A DNA stretch of 64,000 nucleotides from an uncultured Paracoccaceae bacterium (GTDB taxonomy: Bacteria; Pseudomonadota; Alphaproteobacteria; Rhodobacterales; Rhodobacteraceae), in the NCBI GenBank assembly GCA_951812305.1, contig CATOSB010000018.1, positions 47,207 to 111,206 on the forward strand, in the 5' to 3' direction. Positions within the stretch are counted from its first letter, which is position 1. Every line of letters starts with the position of its first letter. The notes below the pieces were generated by a model. It saw only the letters and a program-made list of their open reading frames with translations, was not told the DNA's origin and ran no database searches. Positions 50,619 through 61,017 of this stretch are shown one piece after another. A program made the translations under genes and the position numbers.

Positions 50619-52219
50619 GTAACTCCCAAGCACCCCCCACGTTTGAGTGTTATTGTCAGTTTTATGGTGAGTCGAATTTGCCATTTTGCGCGTGTTTTTT
50701 TTCTTTCTTGTCTGAATTCTGTGGCGCCGGGTTGATTTCTCTGAATCAGTGGTGGGATGGATCAGGTTGCCGCCCTTGAACAACTTCTCGCCACGGCTCT
50801 GCGTCGGATCGCTGAGCTTGAAGCTGCGTTGGCGAGCATGGCGGAAGAGATCACGGACCTGCGCCGACAGTTGGCCAAGAACAGCAGCAATAGCAGCAAG
50901 CCCCCTTCAAGTGATGGCCTGAAGAAGCCAGCCCCGCGCAGCCTGCGTGGCAAATCCGGAAAGAAAAGTGGCGGCCAAGTTGGCCACCGGGGCGACACCC
51001 TGCGCCAGACGTCAACACCCGACTTTGTCGAACGGCATGAGGCGACGCATTGCAGCGCCTGTCAGAGCGCCCTGACGGCGGAGATGGTGAAAGGGATCGA
51101 GAAGCGTCAGGTGTTCGACTTGCCTGCGCCACGCCTGGAGGTCACCGAGCATCAGGCGGCGGTTTATTGTTGCGACCATTGTCGAGCCACGACGACGGCT
51201 GGCTTTCCCGATGGCGTGGCCGCGCATGTGCAATATGGCACGCGCATGCGGGCAGTGGCGGTCTATTGCAATGTTCAGCAGCTGATACCCGAGGATCGGG
51301 TCTGCCAGCTTATGCGCGACCTGTTTGGGGCCACCAGCTTGTGCGCGGCCAGCGTGACCAACTGGACGCGCGGCGCGGCAAATAAGATGGGTGTCGTGGT
51401 TGAACACATTCTCGCCCGGCTTGCCGAAGGCGGCGTTCGGCATCTGGACGAGACCGGACTTCGTGTTGCCGGCAAGCTGCACTGGCTGCACACGATCTGC
51501 GATACCGCCTTCACCCATTACCGCATCAGCGCCAAACGCGGTGCTGTTCCAACCTTCCTGACCGGCGGGACGATCATTCATGATCACTGGAAACCCTACT
51601 ACGCCCATATGAGCGGAGTGGACGCCCACGCCCTCTGCGGGGCGCATCACTTGCGCGAACTCAAGGCCATCGAAGAGATCGAAAAAGAGCCTTGGGCGAC
51701 GGAGATGAGCGCAGTGCTTCATAGCGCCAATCAGCTCAGATGCGCGGCTCAGGATCAAGGCGAGACCGAACTCCCGGAACTGGTTCGCCAGGGTATCGTC
51801 ACCAGATACATGGCGATCCTCGCCAAGGGGCTCGCCTTCCACGAACGCCAGCCCCCGCTGGCCAAAAGCCCCGGCACCCGCGGCCGAAAAGCCAGGCGGC
51901 CAGGCCACAACCTGCTCCTCCGCCTGCGTGACTACCGCGATGACGTTTTGCGATTCATCGCCGACTTCGCGGTCCCATTCACAAACAATCAGGCCGAACA
52001 GGACCTGCGCATGATGAAGCTGCGCATGAAAATCTCGGGCACCTTCCGCACCCTCGAGGGCGCGCGGGTCTTCGCCGACATCAGGTCCGTCATCTCGACG
52101 GCCAGAAAACACCGGTTCAACATCCTGGAAATCCTGACCCTGTCACCACCTCAGATCATCGCACGGCTCTGACGGAACAAAACCCCGCAACCCTATCGGA
52201 CAGGGTGCTTGGGAGTTAC
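50619..52219 (+). mobile_element. IS66-family element (single ORF), copy C
   Basis: 1601 bp, same ends as copies A and B, opposite orientation. Target duplication AGACAAAA, but with an extra copy of one terminal 92 bp on the left. Confidence 0.93.
50757..52172 (+). CDS. IS66-family transposase, copy C
   Basis: 471 residues, same protein as copies A and B with all catalytic residues (RHLDETGLRV, IIHDHWKPYY, NNQAEQDLRM). Confidence 0.93.
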   Translation: MDQVAALEQLLATALRRIAELEAALASMAEEITDLRRQLAKNSSNSSKPPSSDGLKKPAPRSLRGKSGKKSGGQVGHRGDTLRQTSTPDFVERHEATHCSACQSALTAEMVKGIEKRQVFDLPAPRLEVTEHQAAVYCCDHCRATTTAGFPDGVAAHVQYGTRMRAVAVYCNVQQLIPEDRVCQLMRDLFGATSLCAASVTNWTRGAANKMGVVVEHILARLAEGGVRHLDETGLRVAGKLHWLHTICDTAFTHYRISAKRGAVPTFLTGGTIIHDHWKPYYAHMSGVDAHALCGAHHLRELKAIEEIEKEPWATEMSAVLHSANQLRCAAQDQGETELPELVRQGIVTRYMAILAKGLAFHERQPPLAKSPGTRGRKARRPGHNLLLRLRDYRDDVLRFIADFAVPFTNNQAEQDLRMMKLRMKISGTFRTLEGARVFADIRSVISTARKHRFNILEILTLSPPQIIARL

Positions 52220-52442
52220 AGACAAAAAGCCTAAATCGCAGGGATTCAGTGAGGCACAGTCGCCTTATGTGTTCGCGCCCTCTACTTACGATGAAGAACC
52301 TAATGAGATCGAAGAGCCAGTAGTGGAGCTTGAAACGGATCATGATCCGTTTGCTGAACTGGTTGGGAGCGGTGGAAGTGAGGCAGCCTTCACCGCAGAA
52401 GATGCTAGAAGTCGGCGGGGAAATTACATTGTACCATTTGGT

Positions 52443-52659
52443 GTAACTCCCAAGCACCCCCCACGTTTGAGTGTTATTGTCAGTTTTATGGTGAGTCGAA
52501 TTTGCCATTTTGCGCGTGTTTTTTTTCTTTCTTGTCTGAATTCTGTGGCGCCGGGTTGATTTCTCTGAATCAGTGGTGGGATGGATCAGGTTGCCGCCCT
52601 TGAACAACTTCTCGCCACGGCTCTGCGTCGGATCGCTGAGCTTGAAGCTGCGTTGGCGA
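52443..52659 (+). mobile_element. IS66 end fragment D at the arm boundary
   Basis: The first 217 bp of the IS66 element, up to transposase codon 27, are joined to the Tn3 resolvase gene. The junction shares GGCGA (52655-52659) between both partners. Confidence 0.92.
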
Positions 52660-53158
52660 TCTCGGTGGGCGTGGCACCGCCAGCCAATCGTTCACCAATG
52701 GCGACCATATCGATCTTCGGTTTGCGCCCGCGATATACGCCGCGTCGCTTCGCTGTGGCGATACCCTCTGACTGGCGCTCCCGGCGAAGATTGGTCTCGA
52801 ATTCAGCAAAGACGCCCAGCATATCGAAGAACGCTTTACCCGCTGCGGTGGACGTATCCACGGGTTGCTCCGTGGCCGCGAGATGCGCGCCCTTGTCCTT
52901 CAGTCGGGTGACGATGGTCTGAAGATCGTGCATTGAGCGTGCCAGACGGTCGATCCGCGTGACAACCAAAGTTTCGCCCTTGTGAATGAAGTCGAGAATG
53001 TTGTTCAGCTCGGGGCGACCCTCAAGCGTCGTCCCGCTACGCTGTTCCTGACGGACCATCCCACATCCCGCCGCTGTCAGTGCCTCGATTTGAGCATCGA
53101 GGTTCTGATCCACGGTCGAGATGCGGGCATATCCGATTTTGGCCTGATAAGTGTTCAT
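52586..53158 (-). pseudogene. Resolvase truncated at the arm boundary
   Basis: The catalytic domain is identical to the resolvase at 28287 through GGATPTEIA. After 52655 the frame runs into IS66 sequence, so the C-terminal DNA-binding helix is replaced by an unrelated Arg-rich tail. Unlikely to bind res normally. Confidence 0.9.
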
Positions 53159-53179
53159 TTTGGGTGTGCCTCTGACATG

Positions 53180-53265
53180 ATCTGTTCATTATCTCGAAAC
53201 AGACCCAAAGTGAACATAAAAATGGCGGGTTTCAGTGTTCATGCGCATCGTCATCATGGGTATAC
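53180..53265. other. Putative res site (right arm)
   Basis: Mirror of 28180-28265, with the same TGAACA/TGTTCA half-sites upstream of the truncated resolvase. Confidence 0.45.
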
Positions 53266-53278
53266 TCATAGTGACGCG

Positions 53279-54821
53279 CTATCCCCAAAGTTTTGCATCA
53301 TCCGCTTCGATTGTCGTATGCATGATGTCTTCCATCAGGGGGATACGCTTCAAAGCCCGTCCATTCATCAAGCCATATGCGGATGCGGTCAGGGTTTTCC
53401 ACTCCCGGAGCCGGTCTCCATCTCTCAACATCACCGCTGTTTGCAAAAACCGTCGCGCCCAAATATCGCGCCGCGTCTCGAGGAATTTCCAGAGCTTGGT
53501 TTCGATACTGCGCGCTGTTTTTCCGGTGGCGACAATCTCACGGGTCTCCTGGCTGTCCTCGAACCAGCTGTCTGTAAGAGGCTCCAGGAAGTCCAACGCC
53601 ATATCATCATTAATCCAGCGCCCGAGCGCCTGCGCTGAGGCATCTTGAATCTTTCGGTTGGGATCTGCCAAGTCGAGTAGTGCCTGAAGCCCCAATTCCT
53701 GAGGGCGCAGGTCGAACAGGTTACAGGATTCGACAACGTCCAGAAAACCCGGAGCGGGCAGGCATTCGTTTGCCAAGCCATCAGCCAATGCACCCTCCAG
53801 CAAGACACGCAAAGTGTCAGCGGAAATATCGTCGGCGCCAGTTTCTGCGCGGAGTTGTCCGATCATTTGTTCCGCATCGCCACTGCTTTCAAGGGGAACA
53901 AGGAAGCTGTCCCTGATCCCATGCCCTGCCTTGATCAGGATCATTGCCAATACGGTCTTTGAACTCTGTTTCACCCTGACTGCAATGCTCTGAGCGCCAA
54001 CGCCGTCCGTTATACTCGCGCCGATCTCTTGAATTTCTGCTCCGGTTGACTGGCTCTGGCTTGGAATGGGTTTGCCGCGTGCTTTCTTGATCAGATCATC
54101 CAATGCCGCCTGTGCTGGTCCACTGGAAAAAGCGTCAATGTTTCTGCATTCAAGGCAAAGCCATCAAGGCGTTCAAACAGACCGGCAATGGTGGCCTCCT
54201 GGACAAGCTGCGGGCCGGACAACAGCATGAACAAAGCGCAACGTTCGAAAAAAGGTCCATCCATCGTGGCAATGTGATTGGCCAGACCCGCCTGAATTTC
54301 CTCCGGTGCCGCTGCCATCATGGTGTCAATTGCATTGAATAGATCATAGGCCGAGCCTCCCTCGTCCATGATATCGCGCGCAACATTTTCCAGATTCTCG
54401 GAAAGATCGAAGCCCTCCATGTCCGACGGAGGCGCCATATTATCAGGATCGATCATAAATGATTGTGGCACCGGCAAGCCAACCCTTCGATAGAGGCCCG
54501 CAAATTCCATCATGTTTTCCTGCTTTACCGCGCCCGCAGCAACACCGGCTTGAACGGCCATTTCTACCGCTTCCAGGAAATCTTCCGCGTACTCATTATC
54601 ATTTTACAGGCCCATCCGAGCTTCATCCAGAAGTAGGCTCAGTATTTGATGTGCCCCCCCGAGTGGTCATCCTCTTGTGCGGTGAGCACCACCAAACCAC
54701 AGGCGACATCGCCGCTGGAGAGCAAGCGGGATTTTAGCCGCAAAAAATACGATTGGAATTCCGGTTCAAAACCATGGAGACCGAATTGCTCCATACATTC
54801 TGCGAGTAGTTGAGAGGACAT
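53279..54821 (-). pseudogene. Tn3 passenger gene, decayed (right arm)
   Basis: Identical mirror of 26624-28166, including both single-base losses and the TAA codon, so the damage (or consensus error) predates or was copied with the duplication. Confidence 0.6.
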
Positions 54822-54832
54822 ACGGACTCCAA

Positions 54833-57721
54833 TTACGCGGCCAAGAGCCCGAAATCGATCCGCTTATCCAGATCGACCTCGAAGCGGCCATAAGGGTTGA
54901 TGTGTAGGTAGATGAGCGGGGACAGGCCGCGATAATCCTCAGGGGACAAGCGGGCGGCCACATCGGGGTTGCGCAGGACGGACTGCACCATCCGCGTGTT
55001 CACGTAGACCAGTGACGATTGTAGCAAGTGCAACGCGTGAGCAGCGGTCTCCTGATCCCGCACACGATTGGTGGCAATTTCACCGCCCTTGCCAAAGAAC
55101 ACGAAGCTGTTGGCGCTGTTCCAGTTCTCGACGACGTTCAATCCCTCATGAATTTCCCGACGGAAGGCCTCTGAGCGCAGATAGCGGCACAGAAAAATCG
55201 TCTTTATGGCGCGACCAAGCTCCGCCAGCGCCTTGTAGGTGGGGTGCATCACATCGGATCGGGCGAACCGGCGAAGGATGGCCTCGGGATCAGCCGTCCC
55301 GTGCTGCATGGCCGCTGCGTATTTGACCATCTCGTCATACTGGCGTTCGATCTCGCCCCAATCGACCACGCCCGACAGGATCGGAAGGAGATTGGGCAGT
55401 TGCCCTCGCATACCCGCACTAGGGAGGGCGAGTTTCTGCCGCGCAATTGCCTTGAGGCGCGGCGCAAGCTCAAAGCCCAGAAGATGGCAGAAAGCAAAGC
55501 CAACTGCGCTTTGGCCGTGGCTGTCCACATACTGCCGTTGGATTTCCATGTCCGTGCAATGCCGTAAGACACCCTCAATCATTGCGGCTACCTCAGAGGA
55601 CGAACAACGCTTCAGCTGAGAATAAATGCAGGTCGCCTGACGCTCTACATGCCAATAAATCATGACGCCGCGCCCGCCATAGCGCGCATGCCACTCCGTC
55701 ATCAGATTGCGATCCCAGGCCCCGAACTTGGTGGAATCCCCAGCACATGTTGTGCCCGGCGTGCCCCAGATTTCCGGTTCGCGAATTGCAAGCGTTGCAT
55801 TGGCAACCTGCGCGCAAGCCGCCTTTAAGGAAGCCGGGTCAATATACCGTCTGCGAATGTGCAGAAGTTCGTCATAACTGACATCGGGTGAACCAGCGGC
55901 CACGCGTTTCAGGCCCGCGTTGGTTCCCAAGCCGTAAAGGCAGAGCAACAGGCGTTGATCTCGCACGGCAGGCGGCAGAGCCTCCCGACTGGCCGAGGTC
56001 TGAAAGCCGCTCAAAAACCCAGTATCGAGTGCTGTTTCTTTGAGAACATCCAAAAGCCCGGTCATCGGCCACGCCCGGGCAACCTCGCTTTTCAGCGTGG
56101 CCAAACCAGGCGGCTCTGGGGCTGGCGCAAAGGGCGTAATGGAAATCCGGTTCTCCCCACCCCGCCGCAAGCGCACCTTATCATTGTCAGGCAAGGTGGC
56201 GTTCAACAGCCGCAGTTCCTTCTCCAGCTCGGCTTTCACGCCCGCGACAAAGCCTCTTGCATCCTGCGATAGCCCCAGATCAGCGTAGTAGGAATCTCGA
56301 CGCGTGTCGAAATCTCCCGGCAGGTCATCATCCGGGTTGCGGTAGCGGTCCGCACCTTCGATCCATATCTCTTTGGCGCGGATGCGTTCGCGAAGCTGTG
56401 TCAGCACACAGAGCTCGAAGGACACAACATTGACCCGACCATTCTCATCAATGACTGCGCTGCGCCATTTTCCGGGAATGATCCCTGCTGGAATATCATT
56501 TTCAGAAACAACCCGGCGACCGGCTTCCGCAAACCGGACAATCAGAACCAAGGCGGTCAATATCGGATGCCACATTGCATTGTTCGAGCGAAATCGCAAA
56601 GCCCGGAGCAACGGTGGCAGCATGCGGCGGTAGTGGCTGGCATATGAGTTGCGCATGGTCTGTTGGATGCGCGTGTCCAAGGTACCCTTGGCGCGATGTT
56701 CGTCAATGACTGCCCGGAGTTTAGCCGCCCCAGCGATAGGGAAGATAACGTCTTCAATCCGACCCTCGGGATGATCCAGCGCGGCCATGGCAATCTCGAC
56801 AAGCAAACGCTCCTTGCCATGAACCGCGCCTATATCTGCCGCGATGCCCTGAATGACCTTTCGGCGTGACCGTGTTCCCAGGCGATGAACCACCTCCAAA
56901 AGCAGGTCAATGAGGCCGTCAATCAGCTGAGAGCGGCGATGCATCAGGTAGACCGCAAGAAGCCCGAAGCGCTTCTCGGGCGCATGGCGACGCATTTCCG
57001 AGGCGGTTTCGCCTTCTACCTGACATGCAATACGCATCACCCAACCGCGTTCGACATCACCAAGAATATCCAATGGAAGATTGAGCGCCGCGACAAAGGA
57101 CACCTTTTGCGCCGTCAGCAGTACGCTGTCTAGCGTTGCAGCACCGACATCATCCTTCAGACGCTGAAACCCCGTTGTCGCCAAGGGCTCAGACAGCGTC
57201 CATTCTAACTGCGTAACCCTCTCGGTCGATAACCGCGATGCCACCTTCGTCAAATACCCCTCGCGGAAATCCCGACGGGCCGCGCGCGCAAGCCGCTCCA
57301 TGATCTTCACTGAAGGAACAAACACGTTCATTTGACGGGCCTGTGCATAGCCCCGCTCAACCCAATCCGCCAAGTTCAGGTCACGCCCACCGAGCTGTTC
57401 AATCATCCATGCCTGGAGTCTGGCCCGATCACGATCAGAAGCCCGGCGAAACCCGAGAAAATCCAGAATACTCGCACGTTGCCGCCGCGCGGTGTCACTG
57501 GAAAAAGAGTAGGAAAGATCGTCTGTCGCCCCAATCTGGTCAGCAACGTACACGATCACATCAGGGTCAAGATCACCGCGCGTGGCAGGAAACCGGCCAT
57601 GCTGGCGAAAAAAGAGGAGTTGGCATGCAATCGCGACCCGCGACTTCGCCCCAAACCGGTTTAGAAACTCAAAATCCGAATATGAAAGCCCCCACGTTGA
57701 GGCAAATGCTTGCTCTATCAT
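54833..57721 (-). CDS. tnpA: Tn3-family transposase (right arm)
   Basis: 962 residues, same protein as 23724-26612 with the DDE residues present (CAGDSTKFGAWD, YVDSHGQSAVGF, NVVENWNSAN). Start at 57721 with GGAGG. Confidence 0.95.
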   Translation of the reverse strand: MIEQAFASTWGLSYSDFEFLNRFGAKSRVAIACQLLFFRQHGRFPATRGDLDPDVIVYVADQIGATDDLSYSFSSDTARRQRASILDFLGFRRASDRDRARLQAWMIEQLGGRDLNLADWVERGYAQARQMNVFVPSVKIMERLARAARRDFREGYLTKVASRLSTERVTQLEWTLSEPLATTGFQRLKDDVGAATLDSVLLTAQKVSFVAALNLPLDILGDVERGWVMRIACQVEGETASEMRRHAPEKRFGLLAVYLMHRRSQLIDGLIDLLLEVVHRLGTRSRRKVIQGIAADIGAVHGKERLLVEIAMAALDHPEGRIEDVIFPIAGAAKLRAVIDEHRAKGTLDTRIQQTMRNSYASHYRRMLPPLLRALRFRSNNAMWHPILTALVLIVRFAEAGRRVVSENDIPAGIIPGKWRSAVIDENGRVNVVSFELCVLTQLRERIRAKEIWIEGADRYRNPDDDLPGDFDTRRDSYYADLGLSQDARGFVAGVKAELEKELRLLNATLPDNDKVRLRRGGENRISITPFAPAPEPPGLATLKSEVARAWPMTGLLDVLKETALDTGFLSGFQTSASREALPPAVRDQRLLLCLYGLGTNAGLKRVAAGSPDVSYDELLHIRRRYIDPASLKAACAQVANATLAIREPEIWGTPGTTCAGDSTKFGAWDRNLMTEWHARYGGRGVMIYWHVERQATCIYSQLKRCSSSEVAAMIEGVLRHCTDMEIQRQYVDSHGQSAVGFAFCHLLGFELAPRLKAIARQKLALPSAGMRGQLPNLLPILSGVVDWGEIERQYDEMVKYAAAMQHGTADPEAILRRFARSDVMHPTYKALAELGRAIKTIFLCRYLRSEAFRREIHEGLNVVENWNSANSFVFFGKGGEIATNRVRDQETAAHALHLLQSSLVYVNTRMVQSVLRNPDVAARLSPEDYRGLSPLIYLHINPYGRFEVDLDKRIDFGLLAA

Positions 57722-58675
57722 GACCCCTCCAGACGCAAGCATCATCCAACATCAGCTCTGGCCGTCAATCAGCCTTTCGTTCCCTGTACGTTCTTTCAAA
57801 AGCCCAAATATGCAGCTTCGGGCCAGCTAGGCCTAGTAGCCACGGATGGCACGGTGCGCGATCTGTCGGCGCATGTGCCCGACCTGACCGGTCCCGAGTT
57901 GAACCCGACGACGCTCGCCCGCCTCGCCGCGCTCGACCCTGTGAGCCTGCCGGAGATCCAGCCAGAGCGCCTCGGCCCGCCTGTATCTGCGCCCGGCAAG
58001 ATCGTGGCCATTGGTCTGAACTATTCTGACCACGCCAAGGAAGCAAACCTGCCAATCCCGACCGAGCCGGTAGTGTTTTCCAAGGCCGTCACGGCACTCA
58101 GTGGCCCCGACGATAACGTTGTCCTGCCCGAAGGCTCGACTAAGGGCGACTGGGAGGTAGAACTCGCCATCGTGATCGGCACGGCGGCGCGCCACGTCGC
58201 GCGAGAAAATGCCCTCGATCACGTGGCGGGATATGCCGTGGCCAACGATGTGTCCGAGCGCGAATGGCAGATCGAGCGAGGCGGCACCTGGGACAAGGGT
58301 AAGGGGTTCGACACCTTCCTACCGCTGGGGCCATGGCTCGTGACGACCGACGAAGTGGGCGACCCGCAAACACTCGGGCTGTGGCTCGACGTGAACGGTA
58401 AGCGGATGCAGGAGGGCACGACTTCGACGATGATCTTCGATTGTGCCGACATCATCGCCTATGTCAGCCTCTGCATGACGCTGATGCCGGGCGACATCAT
58501 TATCACCGGCACGCCGCCGGGCGTCGGAATGGGGATTAAGCCCGAGCCGGTCTACTTACGCGACGGCGACGTCATGGAACTGGAAATCGTCGGGCTGGGA
58601 CGTCAGCGGCAGATGGTTCACGGCTTTCATCCGGGACTCCTTCCAACATTGTCCCGAGCCGGAGAGACGAGATGA
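57710..58675 (+). CDS. FAH-family hydrolase, transposon-fused N-terminus (right arm)
   Basis: Mirror of 22770-23735. The catalytic core from LGLVATDGTVRDLSAH onward is complete (DWEVELAIVIG, AVANDVSERE); residues before it are transposon-encoded. The stop overlaps the SDR start (ATGA), keeping the two-gene order of a sugar-acid pathway. Confidence 0.8.
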   Translation: MLYHDPSRRKHHPTSALAVNQPFVPCTFFQKPKYAASGQLGLVATDGTVRDLSAHVPDLTGPELNPTTLARLAALDPVSLPEIQPERLGPPVSAPGKIVAIGLNYSDHAKEANLPIPTEPVVFSKAVTALSGPDDNVVLPEGSTKGDWEVELAIVIGTAARHVARENALDHVAGYAVANDVSEREWQIERGGTWDKGKGFDTFLPLGPWLVTTDEVGDPQTLGLWLDVNGKRMQEGTTSTMIFDCADIIAYVSLCMTLMPGDIIITGTPPGVGMGIKPEPVYLRDGDVMELEIVGLGRQRQMVHGFHPGLLPTLSRAGETR

Positions 58676-58937
58676 ACAGAATTGATCTGGAGGGCCGCCA
58701 TGCGGTGGTAACTGGCGGGGCCTCGGGCTTGGGCCGTGCCGCCGCAGAGCGCCTGCGCGCCTCGGGCGCACGTGTCACGATTTGGGACGCAGACGCCAGG
58801 GCTCTGGAACGTGCCCTCGCCGAGGTCGACGGACTCGAAGGCCGCGAGGTCGACGTGCGCGACGCGGACAACATCGCGGAGGCCCTCGCCGGGGGGGTCC
58901 GATTGACATCCTGGTTAACCTGAGTTCTGGATAAGCG

Positions 58938-59873
58938 CTATATCTGGTATTCGACCTGCCTGATTGTTTCCGGCACGGTTATGGGTCCCATTTTAACTTT
59001 GGTTTTCCCGAGCATATAGGCTGCGACACACGAGATGAGGTGTACGAATGCGTTGGCAGGCGATCTGTGTCGAGTGTGTTCCAGTCCCATGCTGGTTTTC
59101 AACTTATCGAACAGAGTTTCGATGATGAACCGCCTTCGCAACAGGATTTTGTTCAGGATTGGCAGGAGATAGTTTTTCATGTTGCGGCGAATGCCGGTGA
59201 CGAGGTGGAGGCCACGCTGCCAGAGCCGTTGGAAGAGGGATTTGGAGATATAGCCCTTATCAGCAAATATTTTGCCTTCGAGGCCCGCGATCATGGCTTC
59301 AAACGGCTTTCGATCATCGACATTACCTGCCGTGATTTTGACGGCCATGATCTCCCCCTTGTTGTTGATGATTAGATGCAGTTTGAAGCCAAAGAACCAG
59401 CCCATTGTGCTGCGACCGCGCTTTGCCAGCCCCTTGAAGACCTTGTTTCGATTAATGCGGGCATTGTGGCAGACCGCGAGCTTAGTGCTGTCGGCAAAAT
59501 AGACGCCGGTTTTTTCACCGCTGAAGCAGTGCAGCAGTATGCAAAACGGCACCATTAATCTTGGCATGAGGCTGACAAACCGACCATAGCTCGGGAGGTT
59601 GCCAAAGCAGTCACGGTATTTCTGCTCAACGCCATAAATCCAATAATGTTTGAAGTCCTTGAACGGCGACAAGTGAAACAAGACCATGATGAACAGGCTC
59701 TCCCCCAGGGTCAGCTTGCCGGAGCGAAGCCTCTGACGACCCGAGGGGATCAACCGGTGGCGCTCCCAGTCCTCGTAGGTTTTTGCAAAATCATCGAGAC
59801 AGACAAAAAGTGCGGTGTTAGTGATCGACATGAGTGGCGGTCCATATTGTGTCGCTTTTGAACCTTGAATCAT
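58938..59873 (-). CDS. IS982-family transposase, copy 3
   Basis: 311 residues, identical to copy 1, DDE residues intact. Confidence 0.92.
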   Translation of the reverse strand: MIQGSKATQYGPPLMSITNTALFVCLDDFAKTYEDWERHRLIPSGRQRLRSGKLTLGESLFIMVLFHLSPFKDFKHYWIYGVEQKYRDCFGNLPSYGRFVSLMPRLMVPFCILLHCFSGEKTGVYFADSTKLAVCHNARINRNKVFKGLAKRGRSTMGWFFGFKLHLIINNKGEIMAVKITAGNVDDRKPFEAMIAGLEGKIFADKGYISKSLFQRLWQRGLHLVTGIRRNMKNYLLPILNKILLRRRFIIETLFDKLKTSMGLEHTRHRSPANAFVHLISCVAAYMLGKTKVKMGPITVPETIRQVEYQI

Positions 59874-59959
59874 GGGGCAACGTACCTGGAAACCCCTCTC
59901 ACCCCATACTAATCACGGGGGCATTCAGGCTGGTCAACACGGGGCAAAAGGTGCGCGCC

Positions 59960-60400
59960 ATGGAGAACAACTTCCCAATCAACGAAGATCTCGCTTATGA
60001 GAAGATCCGGGACCTCATGTTCGACATGATGGAAGAGGACCCCAACCGTTTCTACGCCCTCACGGATAAGCTCAATGAACTGGCTGCGCTCCCTAAAAGA
60101 ACCATGACACTTGTGCTCGATCTGATGGCTGCCACTCCCTTTCAGGTGATCATCCCGAAACACGTACGGAAAAATGACCCTGATACATTCAAAGCGGATC
60201 ACGAAACCGTTTCAAATGTTCTATTTCTTGGAGAGTTTGGCGGAATTGCCGTTGAACTGGAGCCAAATGAGGCTTTGAGAGAACCGAGGATCATTTCCAT
60301 AACAATGGTGGAAATCCCTCATCGCAACCCTCTGCGAAAAAGGGTCAACGAGTATCGTAAAAAACGAATCAAAAAACTACGAAAAAATTCTGTCGAGTAG
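59960..60400 (+). CDS. Passenger protein of the IS982 element (copy 3)
   Basis: 146 residues, identical to 21045-21485 (MENNFPINEDLAYEKIRDLM, basic end RKKRIKKLRKNSVE), divergent from the transposase. Confidence 0.6.
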   Translation: MENNFPINEDLAYEKIRDLMFDMMEEDPNRFYALTDKLNELAALPKRTMTLVLDLMAATPFQVIIPKHVRKNDPDTFKADHETVSNVLFLGEFGGIAVELEPNEALREPRIISITMVEIPHRNPLRKRVNEYRKKRIKKLRKNSVE

Positions 60401-61017
60401 TGCACTGGTGACGCCAACGTCTTATCCAGAATCGGGGTTGGTTAATTCCGCGGGGATCAACGGCGCGAACTTGGTATCCTGGGAAATACCACTCGAAGAT
60501 TGGGAGAGGGTGATCGACATCAATCTCAACGGCATCTACCGCTGCTGTCGCGCCGTGGTGCCCGGCATGATCGCCGCGGGTTACGGGCGCATCGTCAATG
60601 TGGCATCGGTCGCCGGCAAGGAGGGCAACCCCAAGGCCGCTCAGTACAGCGCTAGCAAGGGCGGAGTCATCGCCTTTACAAAGTCCCTCGGCAAAGAGCT
60701 TGCCGACAGTGGCGTTCGGGCAAATTGCATCACACCGGCCGCCATCGAAACACCGCTGTTCGAACAGGTCTCGGCAGCACATGTCGCCTACATGAAGTCG
60801 AAGATTCCAATGGGCCGGTTCGGAATCCCGGCAGAATTCGCCGCGATGGTCGCCTGGATGGCCAGTGAGGAGTGTTCTTTTACCACAGGCGGTGTGTTCG
60901 ACCTGTCTGGAGGGCGTTCAACATACTAGGCAGGTCGGCTATGTCCGCTCCCCGCGGAAGTCCAACTCGGGAAACTCGACCCGTATTTGTTGCATCTCGA
61001 CGTAGAGGCAAGATTCG

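Larger units (their letters stand above)
50508..52442 (+). pseudogene. Second gene of the membrane pair, split by IS66 and cut at the arm
   Basis: ATG 50508 reads MSDEDK and, after removal of IS66 copy C and its duplication, continues KPKSQGFSEAQSPYVFAPST, then EEPNEIEEPVVELETDHDPF and on to IVPFG at 52442. It is acidic and disordered-looking. The 3' end is lost at another IS66 fragment. The natural protein was longer than 80 residues; its fold is unknown. Confidence 0.6.
52655..57827 (-). mobile_element. Tn3-family transposon, truncated copy
   Basis: Right-arm copy of the transposon at 23618. One 38-bp inverted repeat remains (57790-57827); the resolvase end, the 162-residue ORF and the other repeat are missing. 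It cannot move alone, though its TnpA could act on the complete copy. Confidence 0.92.
58918..60438 (-). mobile_element. IS982-family element with passenger gene, copy 3
   Basis: Mirror of copy 1, 1521 bp, with both inverted repeats and target duplication TGGTTA (58912-58917, 60439-60444). Confidence 0.9.
58672..60929 (+). pseudogene. SDR-family dehydrogenase split by IS982 (right arm)
   Basis: Mirror of 20516-22773: N-part 58672-58917 with VTGGASGLGRAAAE, C-part 60439-60929 with YSASKGG. It has the same seven-G run (58891-58897) and the same TGGTTA target duplication, showing the insertion predates the inverted duplication. Confidence 0.85.
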
